DNA of 64,000 nt from Trichomonas vaginalis G3. Lineage: Eukaryota > Parabasalia > Trichomonadida > Trichomonadidae. Positions within the stretch are counted from its first letter, which is position 1. Each line of letters begins with the position of its first letter. Shown here one piece after another: positions 9,396-19,234 of this stretch. The notes below the pieces were generated by a model that was given only the letters and a program-made list of their open reading frames with translations, was not told the origin of the DNA and searched no databases. The position numbers and the translations under genes were made by a program. The stretch is from NCBI RefSeq assembly GCF_026262505.1, contig NC_067207.1, positions 1,372,252 through 1,436,251 on the forward strand, read 5' to 3'.

Positions 9396-9875
9396 ATGGT
9401 AAAGCGTTATTTTCCAGTGATAAATAAAACTAGGATAAGATTACCTCAAGAATTCATAAATTCAACGAATAAGAAATTCATTCATGTTATAAATTTTAGT
9501 GTTTTCAGAAAATATGAGTCAATGTCATATTCATCATCGGGTTATATTTCACTTCATTCAAATTTAGTTCAATCAAACCCATATAATGACCATTTCATAA
9601 GATTTTCAGATGGTATTAAAAATGTAATTGATAGATTAAAATATGAACAGATTGACAATATCGAATTTTTGGAATTTTGGTTTAAATATCCCGATGGAAA
9701 AAAGATTGAATTTAAAGATAAAGCTGATACTATAACAAAAACAATTACAATGACCGATCCGGATAGTGGGGAACAAAAAGAAATAAAACAAACGATAGAA
9801 ACTGGTGAAAGGTCAATTATTATTGATTATGATTCAAAGGATTATTATTCAATAATGTTAATGCTTGAATATTAA
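9396..9875 (+). CDS. Unknown 159-residue protein (element A)
   Basis: The product starts MVKRYFPVINKTRIRLPQEF and alternates hydrophobic and polar residues in a beta-strand-like way through most of its length. Residues 110-140 (KTITMTDPDSGEQKEIKQT) look like an exposed hairpin insertion. The C-terminus ends in YYSIMLMLEY. I recognise no family. It lies head-to-head with the short gene at 9198-9374 and overlaps the 3' end of the converging gene by 4 bp. A jelly-roll minor structural protein is a reasonable guess from composition. Confidence 0.45.
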   Translation: MVKRYFPVINKTRIRLPQEFINSTNKKFIHVINFSVFRKYESMSYSSSGYISLHSNLVQSNPYNDHFIRFSDGIKNVIDRLKYEQIDNIEFLEFWFKYPDGKKIEFKDKADTITKTITMTDPDSGEQKEIKQTIETGERSIIIDYDSKDYYSIMLMLEY

Positions 9876-10573
9876 ATGGCCTTAACAAAGAATTTTTCAA
9901 GTGATATTTTATATTCATCAACTATTTTATTATAAATATCATTATATGTTAAATGAAGTTCAGTTGTTGTTCCGTTCTTTGATATCTTAATTGTGCTAAT
10001 ATCCTTTATAGGATTTATTTTTGCAACTGTTCCGCAGCATGAAACCTCATCATCTATGAAAAATTGAATCTTCACGTCTGAATCTTGAACATCACAAAGA
10101 ATGGCAATAATGTGAATTAATGATTCATAAGGTAAAATAATTAAACCGGATTGATCAATTAAATTTATTATTGAATCATAATTATCAGTTATTATATCAC
10201 GGTAAATTTTCATTAATTCAGAATTAATGTCTATTTTATATGGTGCATTGCGACTGGAATCGTAGATTCCTGGGTTCTCGATGTTTGATGAAAGAGGTGG
10301 GGGGTATGTTGGATATGTGGGAATTTCAACGGGTTCTTTACCGGGTTCAGATAAAATGATTGGGTCTCCATTCTCATGGTTTTCTTCATTCTCCTCCTTT
10401 TTCGGTAAGTCACGAGTTAATAAATTTGGTTGAGTTGCTGACCTCGTTAATTCGGGGCTAACATTAACTTTAACATTTTGAATAATTCGTGATTTATCAT
10501 CATTTACGTTATAACCAACCGTAATCTCTGCTTTTGCGTTAGTGTTCTTTTGACTAGTGAAACGTCTTCTCAT
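9872..10573 (-). CDS. Conserved virion-type protein with CCG motif (element A)
   Basis: The product is 233 residues. A Pro-rich middle (PVEIPTYPTYPPPLSS) separates a basic N-terminus (MRRRFTSQ) from a conserved C-terminal domain. In that domain ILPYESLIHIIAILCDVQDS and a following CCG turn match ILTKEDLENVISRITGKQC and CCG in the 156-residue protein at 21569-22039 of element B. The shared domain, about 110 residues, is therefore an ancestral Polinton gene of this genus. Its function is not known to me. In element A it lies beside the ATPase/MCP block; in element B it lies near the ATPase. Confidence 0.6.
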   Translation of the reverse strand: MRRRFTSQKNTNAKAEITVGYNVNDDKSRIIQNVKVNVSPELTRSATQPNLLTRDLPKKEENEENHENGDPIILSEPGKEPVEIPTYPTYPPPLSSNIENPGIYDSSRNAPYKIDINSELMKIYRDIITDNYDSIINLIDQSGLIILPYESLIHIIAILCDVQDSDVKIQFFIDDEVSCCGTVAKINPIKDISTIKISKNGTTTELHLTYNDIYNKIVDEYKISLEKFFVKAI

Positions 10574-10605
10574 TTATAATCGAATAAAAAAATATATTTA
10601 AACTT

Positions 10606-11504
10606 TTATTTTGCTGGAACTTTTGAATCTATTATTCCCTGTATTTGTTCATGAAGTTGATTTTTAGCATTTTCATCGAAATTAATAGACCTAATATATT
10701 CATTAATTGCATTCTTATAATCATCTGATTTCTCAAATTTTCTTTTATCTGATTCCTTAACTAAATCATAAGTTAAACCTCGTTGCTGATATAATGGTTT
10801 CTTAATTAAATCTTTGAATGCTTGAGATAAAGCACCTGATGCAATTCTTGCTACTATAATTGGTTGGAATTGCTGTTTAAGTTCATCTTTAACATTTGCG
10901 AAAACTGGATCGAATAAAGCAACTTTAAAGAATTTCTTAGCTGGAATTTCAGGTCTCAAATTTGCATATTGACCATCAAACTGGTTAGAATATCGTGGTA
11001 ATCCATCCGGTCCCTCTTCAATAGCATTTAATTCTTCATTGAAATAAGAATATGGATTATGACGGTATGAATTAATTGGACCATTTTCACCTTCTCCAAT
11101 GTATTGTTTAACAGCTTTTCCATTTTCATCAATTGCATAGGATAACATTCATTATATGCTTTACGTTTAGGATAATCAGATACAGTTAATTTATACCCAT
11201 TTATGACTTTAATATTACCTTGACCATCAGTAACGAAAACTTCATTTATACCATCAGGTTTTCCATTTGGACCCGTAATGTCTGCTTCGTGTGCTTCCCA
11301 ATTTGGACCATGACGTTTGGCATATGCTTGAGCTTCTGGTAATGTTAAAACATTTCGCATTTGTTTAACATCTTTTTGAAGACCAGCAACAATATGAACT
11401 AATTCTTTCATTCCATCAGGAACTTTCATAGTTCTATTATATACACCCCTTTTGTTTGTCCCTTGTTTTAATGGAACCTGTAGAAGATTTGCTATTTCTG
11501 TCAT
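10606..11504 (-). pseudogene. Conserved structural-type protein (element A), broken
   Basis: Two overlapping frames cover this region, which appears to have been one gene with about one break. The part with [20 protein letters not shown] resembles IKIYVNDGSGGSNIKYAESY in the 172-residue protein of element B (20997-21515), and both sit next to the packaging ATPase. The rest is helix-rich with many Lys, Asp and Asn. It does not resemble an adenain-like protease. A minor virion protein is the likeliest role, by neighbourhood only. Confidence 0.55.
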
Positions 11505-11544
11505 GTTTAATTATAAATAAAAAATAAAAATTAATTATAAAAAG

Positions 11545-12372
11545 TTAATCAAATTTAACACATCCTTTATTTAAATCAACTATTATTTTCCCATGTTCAC
11601 CTAATTGTTGATATTGTGTGTAAAGTTCATTAATGCTCATTGGTAAATTCACTTGATAAAGCATAACGTTCAACTGTTGACGACTAAACCCACTGAAAAT
11701 GAAAAGGGTTGATAGATTTGATTTAATGTTTGTGCTTAATGCTTTGAAATATTGAACAGCCATGAAGAATGAAACACTGAATGTGTCGACATTGAGTTAA
11801 TAATTGATTAAAATATGATTTCTCATTAGTTATTAGTTTTGATTTCACGCATCATCTAGAAAAATTAGTGAATGCAAAAATTCTCTATCAAAATTTGAAA
11901 TAGAAAGTGTTTCAAATAATTCATCCCGTTGTTTATCAATAATTTTATCCTCTAATCCTTGCTTCTTGATTGTATTATATAATTCTTTATACATTAAAAA
12001 GTTTTTTAAATAATCTTCTGCTTCTTCTTGTGATAAATAAATAATTGGAATTTTGATTAAATGCTTTAAAGATTCAAATGTATCATCTGAAGGTGAACCT
12101 GAACGGTTGATATAAATTAACACATGTGAATGGGGTGAAGTGTTAGCAATAATGATAATTTGTTTTAATATCGTTAATGTTTTACCTTTATTCTGTTTAC
12201 CAATTGCTGCAGTGATTGAATTTAAGTAACATTCAGAATATGGAATTTTCATTAATTTTTCCTTAGATAGAGCATTTCTATTATCACTCAATGCTTCATT
12301 AATCATATCATCTACGTATGTATTATATACTCCCGCTAATTCTTCATAAGGAGTGGATGAATTTAAATCCAT
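11545..12372 (-). pseudogene. FtsK/HerA-type DNA-packaging ATPase (element A), broken
   Basis: This is the genome-packaging motor of Polinton-like viruses. A Walker A (GKQNKGKT) is preceded by a hydrophobic strand, and a Walker B-like strand ends LIFLDD. The C-terminal part (IFSGFSRQQLNVMLYQ) matches the corresponding part of the element B ATPase (IFQGFSRYDIELIWKQ). The region reads as broken, with at least one break. It lies between the capsid gene and the conserved structural gene, the usual morphogenesis neighbourhood. Confidence 0.75.
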
Positions 12373-12397
12373 TTAATCAAAAATAAATTTATAATTT

Positions 12398-13990
12398 TAA
12401 ACATTTCTATTCATCAATATTTCATCATATGAACTTCTATACTGCGGTGGTGTACCTGTTGGATGATATTTTCAAACTTCATCTGTGTGTCCATGTCCAA
12501 TATGTAGTCCTAGTAAACAAACCTGAGGAGGATTTGTCACCTTTGAACAGTAAGTGTCATTTTCACCCTGAATGATTGGATAGGCTTTCACTTGTACTGT
12601 AACTTGTGATTGAAAGTTTCTAATCCATCAAAGAATATACCCGCTCCATCACGTTGAACTGGAATAGTGCATAAGAATGAAGTTTGGTCTTTCCATGTTC
12701 TAGTTAATGGCTTGCCATCATCATCATTTAGTGGTCTAGTTAATGAGTCCTCGTATTCTTCCGTGCATTCATTCACTCCATCTAAATCAGAAGCTTGAAG
12801 CATACGTGTAAAGAATATGTCACCCACTGTGGTCATCGCTTGATCGGGGAAGTTTCTGGAATCTATAGTGACCTGAAGACCTCGAAGCATTGGATTTTCT
12901 AAAACTGTTCTTTGCATTGCATTCTTCGGAAATGCTAACACAACATCTGTAACATTATGAAGAGCGTATGAGAAATCTGAGCTGATACCTTCAGGAGTGA
13001 TGCAACCTCCATTTAGTGAACGAACGTCAATATGTTGAGCTGGAATCATGAATGGATCTTCCTTACTGAATAAACGTGGTATTGCTTTAACTGATTCTTC
13101 AATTAAACCATATCCTGGTGTAATACATTTATCCTCTAAAACTTCCATCTTTGTGCATGAAATAATAACGTCTTCAACTGTTGCGTCAGCAGATGTGGCG
13201 GCTAAGCTTGTAATTAATTTGGCAGGAAGTCCGATTTGTTGGAATTTGCGATCATATTTATAAACATGATTCATAATCTTTTCATAATTTTCATCAGTTA
13301 TCTTTTCATAAACATAATTTTGTAAATCAGCAACTCTTAACGGGTCAACCTGACAAAATACTAAAGTATCCCTGAAAACATAATATTTAAGAATGATTTC
13401 ACCAAATGATTTAGGATAATCATCGAACGCCTGAAATGCTAACAAATCATTTACCGGAATAATCATATCAAAAGTGATATCAACTTCTTCATTTGCTTTC
13501 TTGAAAACTTCTGAAGGGTCAATATATTTACCACATACTGAGTTATCATATTTTTGAACATTATTATATAACGAATGAACAAACTTTTTAACTTTCCTTT
13601 CTGATTTTGGTTTATATGTTGCAAATGCGAAAGATTCACGGGCGCAATCCATCTGAAGATAACCGGCATCACCTCTTTCGGTTTCTACTTCTAATTGTTT
13701 AAAGCTTTGATTTGATGATTTGTAACCAACGAATAAACGCATGCATTTAAAAGCGGTATCACATGTGAAAGCTTTATTTGAAACTAGAGTTGCTTTAACT
13801 TTGCGTTTAATATATGTGTCACCTAATTGGTTCACATCATGAGCCGGATTTGTAATTCTTAAATGAGTTTGTTTATCATCAAAATATGGAGTATCAGAGT
13901 CATAGCATGAACTTTCAAGTTCTCTATAATACCATCATTCTTTGCGAATATTTCATTTATCTTTTCGAATGAATGAAACACATTTCCATT
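12398..13990 (-). pseudogene. mcp: Major capsid protein, double jelly-roll (element A), broken
   Basis: The central part is a 415-residue open stretch rich in beta-strand pattern. It aligns by eye with the element B capsid gene (37652-39231) at three places: KEDPFMIPAQH with NEPFTMITK, TDVVLAFPKNA with KSIWALFRKKD, and TSFLCTIPV with THFLCGFPT. These are the landmarks of the Polinton hexon-like capsid. Related sequence extends on both sides of the open stretch. The gene has about two breaks. Together with the packaging ATPase it shows that element A descends from a virion-forming Polinton. Confidence 0.7.
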
Positions 13991-14090
13991 AATCTTTGGT
14001 GTTTGGTACTAAATAGTCGTCAATTAATTAAATAAAAAATCAAAATTAAAAGATGAAAATGAATTTTTAATTTTAATGAAATAATCAACT

Positions 14091-14306
14091 ATGGCTGCAG
14101 GATTCTTTAAGAAACTGTGGGATAAAGTAAAAAGAGGAGCGCATAAAGTTTGGGAAAATGAAGAAGGAGGAGCAAATTGGATATTTAAGAATAAAGAAGC
14201 AATTAGTGACATTGCTGAATCAATAACGCCAAAAGCTGCCCCAATAAGAGAAATTTTAAATAAAGGAGAAAAAGTTTATCAAAGACTACAACCGATACTA
14301 AGATAA
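14091..14306 (+). CDS. Small amphipathic virion protein, pVI-like (element A, copy 1)
   Basis: The product is 71 residues and starts MAAGFFKKLWDKVKRGAHKV, an amphipathic basic/aromatic helix like the membrane-active start of adenovirus pVI and other Polinton minor capsid proteins. A second, divergent gene with the same first eleven residues begins on the opposite strand at 14567, so the pair converge tail to tail. The remainder is Lys-rich and helical. The pVI comparison rests on composition and length only. Confidence 0.5.
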   Translation: MAAGFFKKLWDKVKRGAHKVWENEEGGANWIFKNKEAISDIAESITPKAAPIREILNKGEKVYQRLQPILR

Positions 14307-14329
14307 AAATAATATTTATTTATTTTTCC

Positions 14330-14567
14330 ACTATCTACCCCCTATTTTATTAAGTATTCCTTCAGCTATTCCACCAATTGGCGTTACCTGCTTGTGCTCC
14401 CATCGCCGGGTTACCTGCTTTAGTACCTAATACTCCACCTATGATAGTTCCTGCCGTTTTCGCTACTGGTGCCAAAAAGTTTGCAACAGGTTTAATAACC
14501 TTTTATAAACCCAACCCGCAGCTTTCTTAATTCCATCCCATAATTTTTTAAAGAATCCTGCCGCCAT
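14330..14567 (-). pseudogene. Small amphipathic virion protein (element A, copy 2), broken
   Basis: It begins MAAGFFKKLWDGIKKAAGWV, nearly identical to copy 1 over the first helix. It is followed by a Gly/Ala-rich segment (GTIIGGVLGTKAG) that looks membrane-interacting. It reads as broken. The inverted pair suggests local duplication of the first exon-sized segment or a deliberate two-protein system sharing a targeting helix. The Gly/Ala-rich part recalls the 175-residue protein at 18465-18992 of element B (MVAWAALGAMGTKALAFGAK). Confidence 0.5.
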
Positions 14568-14648
14568 TTCTGATTTAATATTAATTAAAAAATATATTTC
14601 ATACTTATATTCTTAATTTTTAAAATAAAAAACCGATTTTAAAAATAA

Positions 14649-15013
14649 ATGAAACGAGGCGGAAGAAATAATAAATGAAAGTGAAATGTTCAACAAAAAA
14701 TAAACGTTGTTAAACCAATTACTGAAATAAAAATTTTTTCATCTGTTGAAGAATTTAATGACTATTATGCTAATAATAAAAAATTATTTGAAGAATTGAC
14801 AACAAAAATAAAATGTTTAAAGTTGATGGATTCAAAATTTCAAAAATAAAAGGAGTGGTTAGTTTGAAATCTATTCCTCAATCAAGAATCACCTCATTAA
14901 TGAAAATAGATGATTTAACAAAAAGAATAGAAATTATTGAAGAGCGAATAAATCAAATTATTGATTTCATAAATCATGACTCGTTGAGCCTGGTCCTTAA
15001 AGCCCATCACTGA
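14649..15013 (+). pseudogene. Small coiled-coil gene (element A), broken
   Basis: Short frames on the plus strand together give a Lys-rich start (MKRGGRNNK) and a C-terminal coiled-coil segment (DDLTKRIEIIEERINQIIDF). No family is recognised. The stretch is AT-rich and appears broken. It lies between the pVI-like pair and the last leftward gene. Confidence 0.4.
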
Positions 15014-15070
15014 GTTCAAGGTTATATTCATCAAATATTTCATTATTAAATGCAACTTCTGCTAGTTTAT

Positions 15071-15484
15071 TTATTTTTCAATATGATCATTTGAAAGTCT
15101 ATCGTTTAATTTTTTCTGAAGTTTTTCATTTTCTAGTTCTGAAACTTTATTTGGATGATATTTAAACCCGTTAAATTCTTTTTCCTCAGTTTTGATCATT
15201 AATTTACAAAGAACTTTTGTGGTTGGAATTCGTTTAAACCATTTATCATTAATATTCGTTATATATTCAATATCTGGAATTAATTCCCAAATTTTTACAT
15301 TTTCAATTAATTTATTATCAAATGCAAAAGCAATGGGTTTAATATTATGTTTACCTTTATAATATAAACTTTCTACATAATCATCGAAATAAACATCTAC
15401 TTGTTTAACATTTTCAAGAATTGGTGAAAGAGCATCCATTAATTGATTGACGGTTACGAATCTTGATCCACTCATTTCATACAA
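15071..15484 (-). CDS. Conserved Polinton protein of unknown function (element A)
   Basis: The product is 137 residues. The middle strand IKPIAFAFDNKLI matches VRPLAIVIDRKRY in the 157-residue leftward gene at 31546-32019 in element B, and both proteins begin with an aromatic/basic helix (FVTVNQLMDAL and FFSYNALATAI). The C-terminus is a charged helix. It is therefore a shared gene of the two elements. It starts inside the 71-bp inverted leader and shares residues MYEMS with the gene at 186. Function unknown. Confidence 0.6.
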   Translation of the reverse strand: MYEMSGSRFVTVNQLMDALSPILENVKQVDVYFDDYVESLYYKGKHNIKPIAFAFDNKLIENVKIWELIPDIEYITNINDKWFKRIPTTKVLCKLMIKTEEKEFNGFKYHPNKVSELENEKLQKKLNDRLSNDHIEK

Positions 15485-15541
15485 AATAAAAAAATAAAAT
15501 AATAAACATAACTAAGTTTTAATTTTTCGTAAGACATGAAT
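15471..15541 (-). repeat. Leader repeat, right copy (inverted with 129-199)
   Basis: Reverse-complement copy of the ~71-bp leader at the left side of element A. The identity covers the upstream AT-rich stretch and the first codons of the adjoining gene. Beyond it (15546-15788) is AT-rich non-coding DNA with several CGTAAGAA or TTCTTACG motifs (for example 15654, 15670, 15731). Confidence 0.75.
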
Positions 15542-15788
15542 TTTTTTAATGGTTTATTTTTTAAAAAATTTTATTTTTTTATTTCATTATGTATGGGTTG
15601 AGTGTAAATGTCTTACAATTTTGAAAATTTTTTAAATCTTGATTTATTCAAAAACGTAAGAATAAAAACCGTAAGAATCATACATTTTTTACTTCATATG
15701 TTAAAAAAAATGATACAAAATTGTTCAATAATGTATGAATTCTTACGTTTACAAAAAAAGTCACAAAACCCGCACTCATATACTACTC

Positions 15789-17085
15789 GAATACGTTTCA
15801 CAGCGAGAAAAAAATAAAAGGCAAGATAGAATTTTCTAGACATAAAGAAGTTGTTTACCGAGTTTTAGCTCTTATCTCTAACAAAAAATTAATTTTTAAA
15901 AAAATGACCGAATACGTTTCACAGCGAGAAAAAAATAAAAGGCAAGATAGAATTTTCTAGACATAAAGAAGTTGTTTACCGAGTTTTAGCTCTTATCTCT
16001 AACAAAAAATTAATTTTTAAAAAAATGACCGAATACGTTTCACAGCGAGAAAAAAATAAAAGGCAAGATAGAATTTTCTAGACATAAAGAAGTTGTTTAC
16101 CGAGTTTTAGCTCTTATCTCTAACAAAAAATTAATTTTTAAAAAAATGACCGAATACGTTTCACAGCGAGAAAAAAATAAAAGGCAAGATAGAATTTTCT
16201 AGACATAAAGAAGTTGTTTACCGAGTTTTAGCTCTTATCTCTAACAAAAAATTAATTTTTAAAAAAAAGACCGAATACGTTTCACAGCGAGAAAAAAATA
16301 AAAGGCAAGATAGAATTTTCTAGACATAAAGAAGTTGTTTACCGAGTTTTAGCTCTTATCTCTAACAAAAAATTAATTTTTAAAAAAAATGACCGAATAC
16401 GTTTCACAGCGAGAAAAAAATAAAAGGCAAGATAGAATTTTCTAGACATAAAGAAGTTGTTTACCGAGTTTTAGCTCTTATCTCTAACAAAAAATTAATT
16501 TTTAAAAAAATGACCGAATACGTTTCACAGCGAGAAAAAAATAAAAGGCAAGATAGAATTTCTAGACATAAAGAAGTTGTTTACCGAGTTTTAGCTCTTA
16601 TCTCTAACAAAAAATTAATTTTTAAAAAAAAGACCGAATACGTTTCACAGCGAGAAAAAAATAAAAGGCAAGATAGAATTTTCTAGACATAAAGAAGTTG
16701 TTTACCGAGTTTTAGCTCTTATCTCTAACAAAAAATTAATTTTTAAAAAAAAAGACCGAATACGTTTCACAGCGAGAAAAAAATAAAAGGCAAGATAGAA
16801 TTTTCTAGACATAAAGAAGTTGTTTACCGAGTTTTAGCTCTTATCTCTAACAAAAAATTAATTTTTAAAAAAAAGACCGAATACGTTTCACAGCGAGAAA
16901 AAATAAAAGGCAAGATAGAATTTTCTAGACATAAAGAAGTTGTTTACCGAGTTTTAGCTCTTATCTCTAACAAAAAATTAATTTTTAAAAAAATGACCGA
17001 ATACGTTTCACAGCGAGAAAAAAATAAAAGGCAAGATAGAATTTTCTAGACATAAAGAAGTTGTCTACCAAGTGTCAGCTGTTAC
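15789..17085 (+). repeat. ~121-bp tandem repeat array, left (about 11 copies)
   Basis: Each unit begins GAATACGTTTCACAGCGAG, passes through TAGACATAAAGAAGTTGTTT and TAGCTCTTATCTCTAAC, and ends in an A/T run before GACC. Copies differ almost only in homopolymer length and in ATGACC versus AAGACC. This indicates recent homogenisation. The last copy decays at its inner edge (TTGTCTACCAAGTG). The same unit in opposite orientation forms the array at 41510-48125. No coding frame. Confidence 0.97.
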
Positions 17086-17479
17086 TTCTTCTCAATACTG
17101 ATATACATAAAAATCTTTATTATTTATTTAACCTTTATTGTTTCATTAAACTTCATTTATTTTATATTATAGTTTTATTCTTTTAGCTACTTGTAAAATA
17201 ATCTAATTTTATATCATCATTTTACCGGATTATTCTTCAGTACATCGATTGTGTATCTAAAATAATATCATTATCCTTATTCTGTTTTTTCCAAAATCTT
17301 TTAAATATCTTTTTTGGTTAGATTACTTTATACTTTTTACTTTTATTTTTTAATTTCAAAAAAAAATTTGGTGATTGTTCTATTCTGTTACAATGTGCAT
17401 TATCATATTCTAATGAATTATTCATTACATTCATTTAAAAAAACTTGTTAAAAATGAAATTAAAAAATTATGTTTATTA
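17086..17479. other. AT-rich non-coding spacer
   Basis: This stretch lies between the left array and the 3' end of the integrase gene. It is strongly AT-rich with no coding frame and no repeat that I recognise. Confidence 0.6.
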
Positions 17480-17799
17480 TTACGCTGTGAATGTGTCAAC
17501 AGCGGTCATGCCTGTATCTGTATCCCATATTTGCCACAACCTTTCTGTATCTGCATTTGTGTATTTCGGTTTCAGCTGATACATTTGATTTGGCGTGTAA
17601 TTTGTTCCAGTTAATGGATTAATTGGGAGATCTTCATGCGGTGTGTTATTATTGTACTCCCAAATAAAGGCAGGGATAGCCTGAATGCTTTGGCAGCGCT
17701 CCAATGTCGGCCAGAATCTCTCAATCTTCCCATTTTGGTAGGGAGAATGAGAGTCTGTATGCCGCCATTGGACGCCCCAAAGATCAAGTAGATCTTGAA
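17480..17799 (-). pseudogene. IS481/IS3-like integrase, C-terminal half (split by element B)
   Basis: The frame carries the end of an rve core, including HTDSHSPYQNGKIERFW with the conserved glutamate helix, then a C-terminal region ending in a stop at 17480. The N-terminal half lies at 40661-41321 on the same strand, on the other side of element B. The two halves stop at the two copies of a TTGAA target duplication. The HTDxxxPxxNGxxERF signature is closer to bacterial IS3/IS481 and eukaryotic IS481EU/IS3EU integrases than to the two Polinton integrases here. Confidence 0.85.
17795..17799. repeat. Target-site duplication of element B, left copy (TTGAA)
   Basis: TTGAA lies immediately before the left terminal repeat (AGTTAGTATGG). 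It is matched by TTGAA at 40661-40665 immediately after the right one. If the shared A is counted it can be read as 6 bp, the usual Polinton length. Confidence 0.85.
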
Positions 17800-18482
17800 A
17801 GTTAGTATGGCTAAGTCGTGTACTGAGGCACTGCGCGCCTCCGTACACCACTTAACCTTAAATATTTACAAAACCGTTAACGTATATTTTACAACACAAA
17901 CGACAACACTAACTTAACCTTAAATATTTACAAAACCACCAACCACTTCACCTCACTAACGTTTTCACAAACGACTTCACTAATGTAAAAAATAAACGTT
18001 CTCACTTACAAAAGTATTGCAACTCCTCCATTGCTGTGCTTCACATAACAGCTCATAATCTTCTGACTCACTTTCTTCTTCATATAGGTCAAAGTCACTG
18101 TCAAAATAAATGTTAGTAAGTTTTGACAAAGCTAATGAAACACGTTTACCGTTTGTATCGTATGCTTGTATAAACTTTCCATTCTTCATTCCTTCATAAA
18201 TGCTCAAACTAACTTTACCCTTTCTCCTCGTATCTGATAGAATGTATTTTCACGAGGAACGAAGAACAAATTCTTGAACTCATGACCGTTGTAGTTTGTT
18301 ATCTCAATAGTTTTCGTCATTTATATAAAAATAAAATAAAAAATAAACTTAAAAATTAATGATATCACCACCCTCACACGTATGAAAACATAGCACAAAA
18401 ATAAATTTAGGTGAAGTGGTGAGATCTCACCTGTTTTTTCACCTCTTTTTTCACCCTGTTGAATTCATTGCTTTATAACTCT
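17800..18482 (+). repeat. Left terminal inverted repeat of element B
   Basis: It matches 39971-40660 in reverse complement with a few small indels. Near the tip is a hairpin (GTGTAC ... GTACAC with inner GAGGC/GCCTC). Next come two direct copies of a CTTAACCTTAAATATTTACA unit, a gene, and at the inner edge the palindrome GGTGAGATCTCACC with repeated TTTTTTCACC. Terminal proteins would prime replication at these ends in related protein-primed elements. Confidence 0.95.
17980..18320 (-). pseudogene. Terminal-repeat gene, left copy, decayed
   Basis: Counterpart of the 108-residue gene at 40132-40458, carried in the left terminal repeat. It is recognisable from MTKTIEITNYNGHEF through SIYEGMKNGKFIQAY to the acidic tail, but it is decayed relative to the right copy. 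Confidence 0.75.
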
Positions 18483-18992
18483 CTTCCTTGTTTTCTTTTT
18501 AGTTGCTTTCTTTACGTCCGTCTCCAACTTGACTGTCTTTCTTCTTCGTCCGTAATGATACCAATTACTTCCACCAGTCAATGGGTCAAATGGTCTTTCA
18601 TAAGGGTTTCCATACATTCCATAGGGACCATACGGAAGAACTACTAGTGGAGAAGAAACATTTTCTTTAGTTCCATCGACTCTATTTAAATGCATTGTTT
18701 CACCTTTCATCTGGTCATTAAAGTCTTTTGCGTGTTTTGCAAACTCATCGTCCTTTCCTAAAGCATTTTCTGACTCAGTCGCAACCAAATTGGATGCTTT
18801 ATTTATGAGCCCTATTTTATTTAATCTTAACTTCTTTGCAACCCAGCCTCCAATCTTTCCTTTATTTGCATCTAATGTCTTCGAAAACCTTCCTCCACTC
18901 ATTTTATTTACTGTGTCATAAGCTCCAAGTGCTTTTGCTCCAAATGCTAATGCTTTTGTTCCCATTGCGCCTAAAGCTGCCCAAGCTACCAT
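18465..18992 (-). CDS. Ala/Gly-rich basic virion-type protein (element B)
   Basis: The product is 175 residues. The N-terminus (MVAWAALGAMGTKALAFGAK) is hydrophobic and small-residue rich, suggesting membrane insertion. The middle is amphipathic helix. A PYGPYGMYGNPYERPFDP segment precedes a very basic C-terminus (KKATKKKTRKRVIKQ) able to bind DNA. Such composition recalls adenovirus core or pVI/pX-type proteins and the pVI-like pair of element A. It ends inside the terminal repeat and abuts the 74-residue gene upstream without a gap. The role is inferred from composition. Confidence 0.55.
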   Translation of the reverse strand: MVAWAALGAMGTKALAFGAKALGAYDTVNKMSGGRFSKTLDANKGKIGGWVAKKLRLNKIGLINKASNLVATESENALGKDDEFAKHAKDFNDQMKGETMHLNRVDGTKENVSSPLVVLPYGPYGMYGNPYERPFDPLTGGSNWYHYGRRRKTVKLETDVKKATKKKTRKRVIKQ

Positions 18993-19217
18993 TTACACCA
19001 TATTAAAATCATCTCTCTTCAATATTATCTCATAAAAGTTCTCGTTACTGGAGAAAGTCAATGAAACATAAACATTCTCACGGGCTTCGCCCTCACCGCT
19101 TTGCGATCTATCTAACTTATTTCTTATATCATCTATACGCTTCAAAATGTCTGAACAATTGCTAACATCTTCTACAACAGTTATTTCATCATGAATGACC
19201 TTCAAGAACAAGCTCAT
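18993..19217 (-). CDS. Small 74-residue protein with in-frame double hairpin (element B)
   Basis: The frame starts MSLFLKVIHDEITVVEDV. Residues SQSGEGEARE are encoded by a copy of the short double-hairpin repeat (19081-19107). Another copy encodes PQSGEVVDR in element A PolB, so the repeat is tolerated in frame in two unrelated proteins. The C-terminus is beta-rich. It lies directly upstream of the Ala/Gly-rich gene on the same strand. Function unknown. Confidence 0.5.
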   Translation of the reverse strand: MSLFLKVIHDEITVVEDVSNCSDILKRIDDIRNKLDRSQSGEGEARENVYVSLTFSSNENFYEIILKRDDFNMV

Positions 19218-19234
19218 TTAATATGCAATTAAAA

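Larger units (their letters stand above)
1..15788. mobile_element. Polinton/Maverick element A (left end outside or lost)
   Basis: This is a virus-like Polinton/Maverick. Its parts are a family-B DNA polymerase, rve-type integrase, phage-like fibre, jelly-roll structural proteins, FtsK/HerA-type packaging ATPase, double-jelly-roll major capsid protein and several small genes. A ~71-bp leader is repeated in inverted orientation at 129-199 and 15471-15541 and may be the inner remnant of the terminal repeats; the true left terminus is not visible. The right side runs into a minisatellite array at 15789. Polymerase and integrase read as whole frames. The virion genes are broken in about six or more places, so the copy is a fossil. 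It is diverged from element B throughout and probably belongs to a different lineage. Confidence 0.9.
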
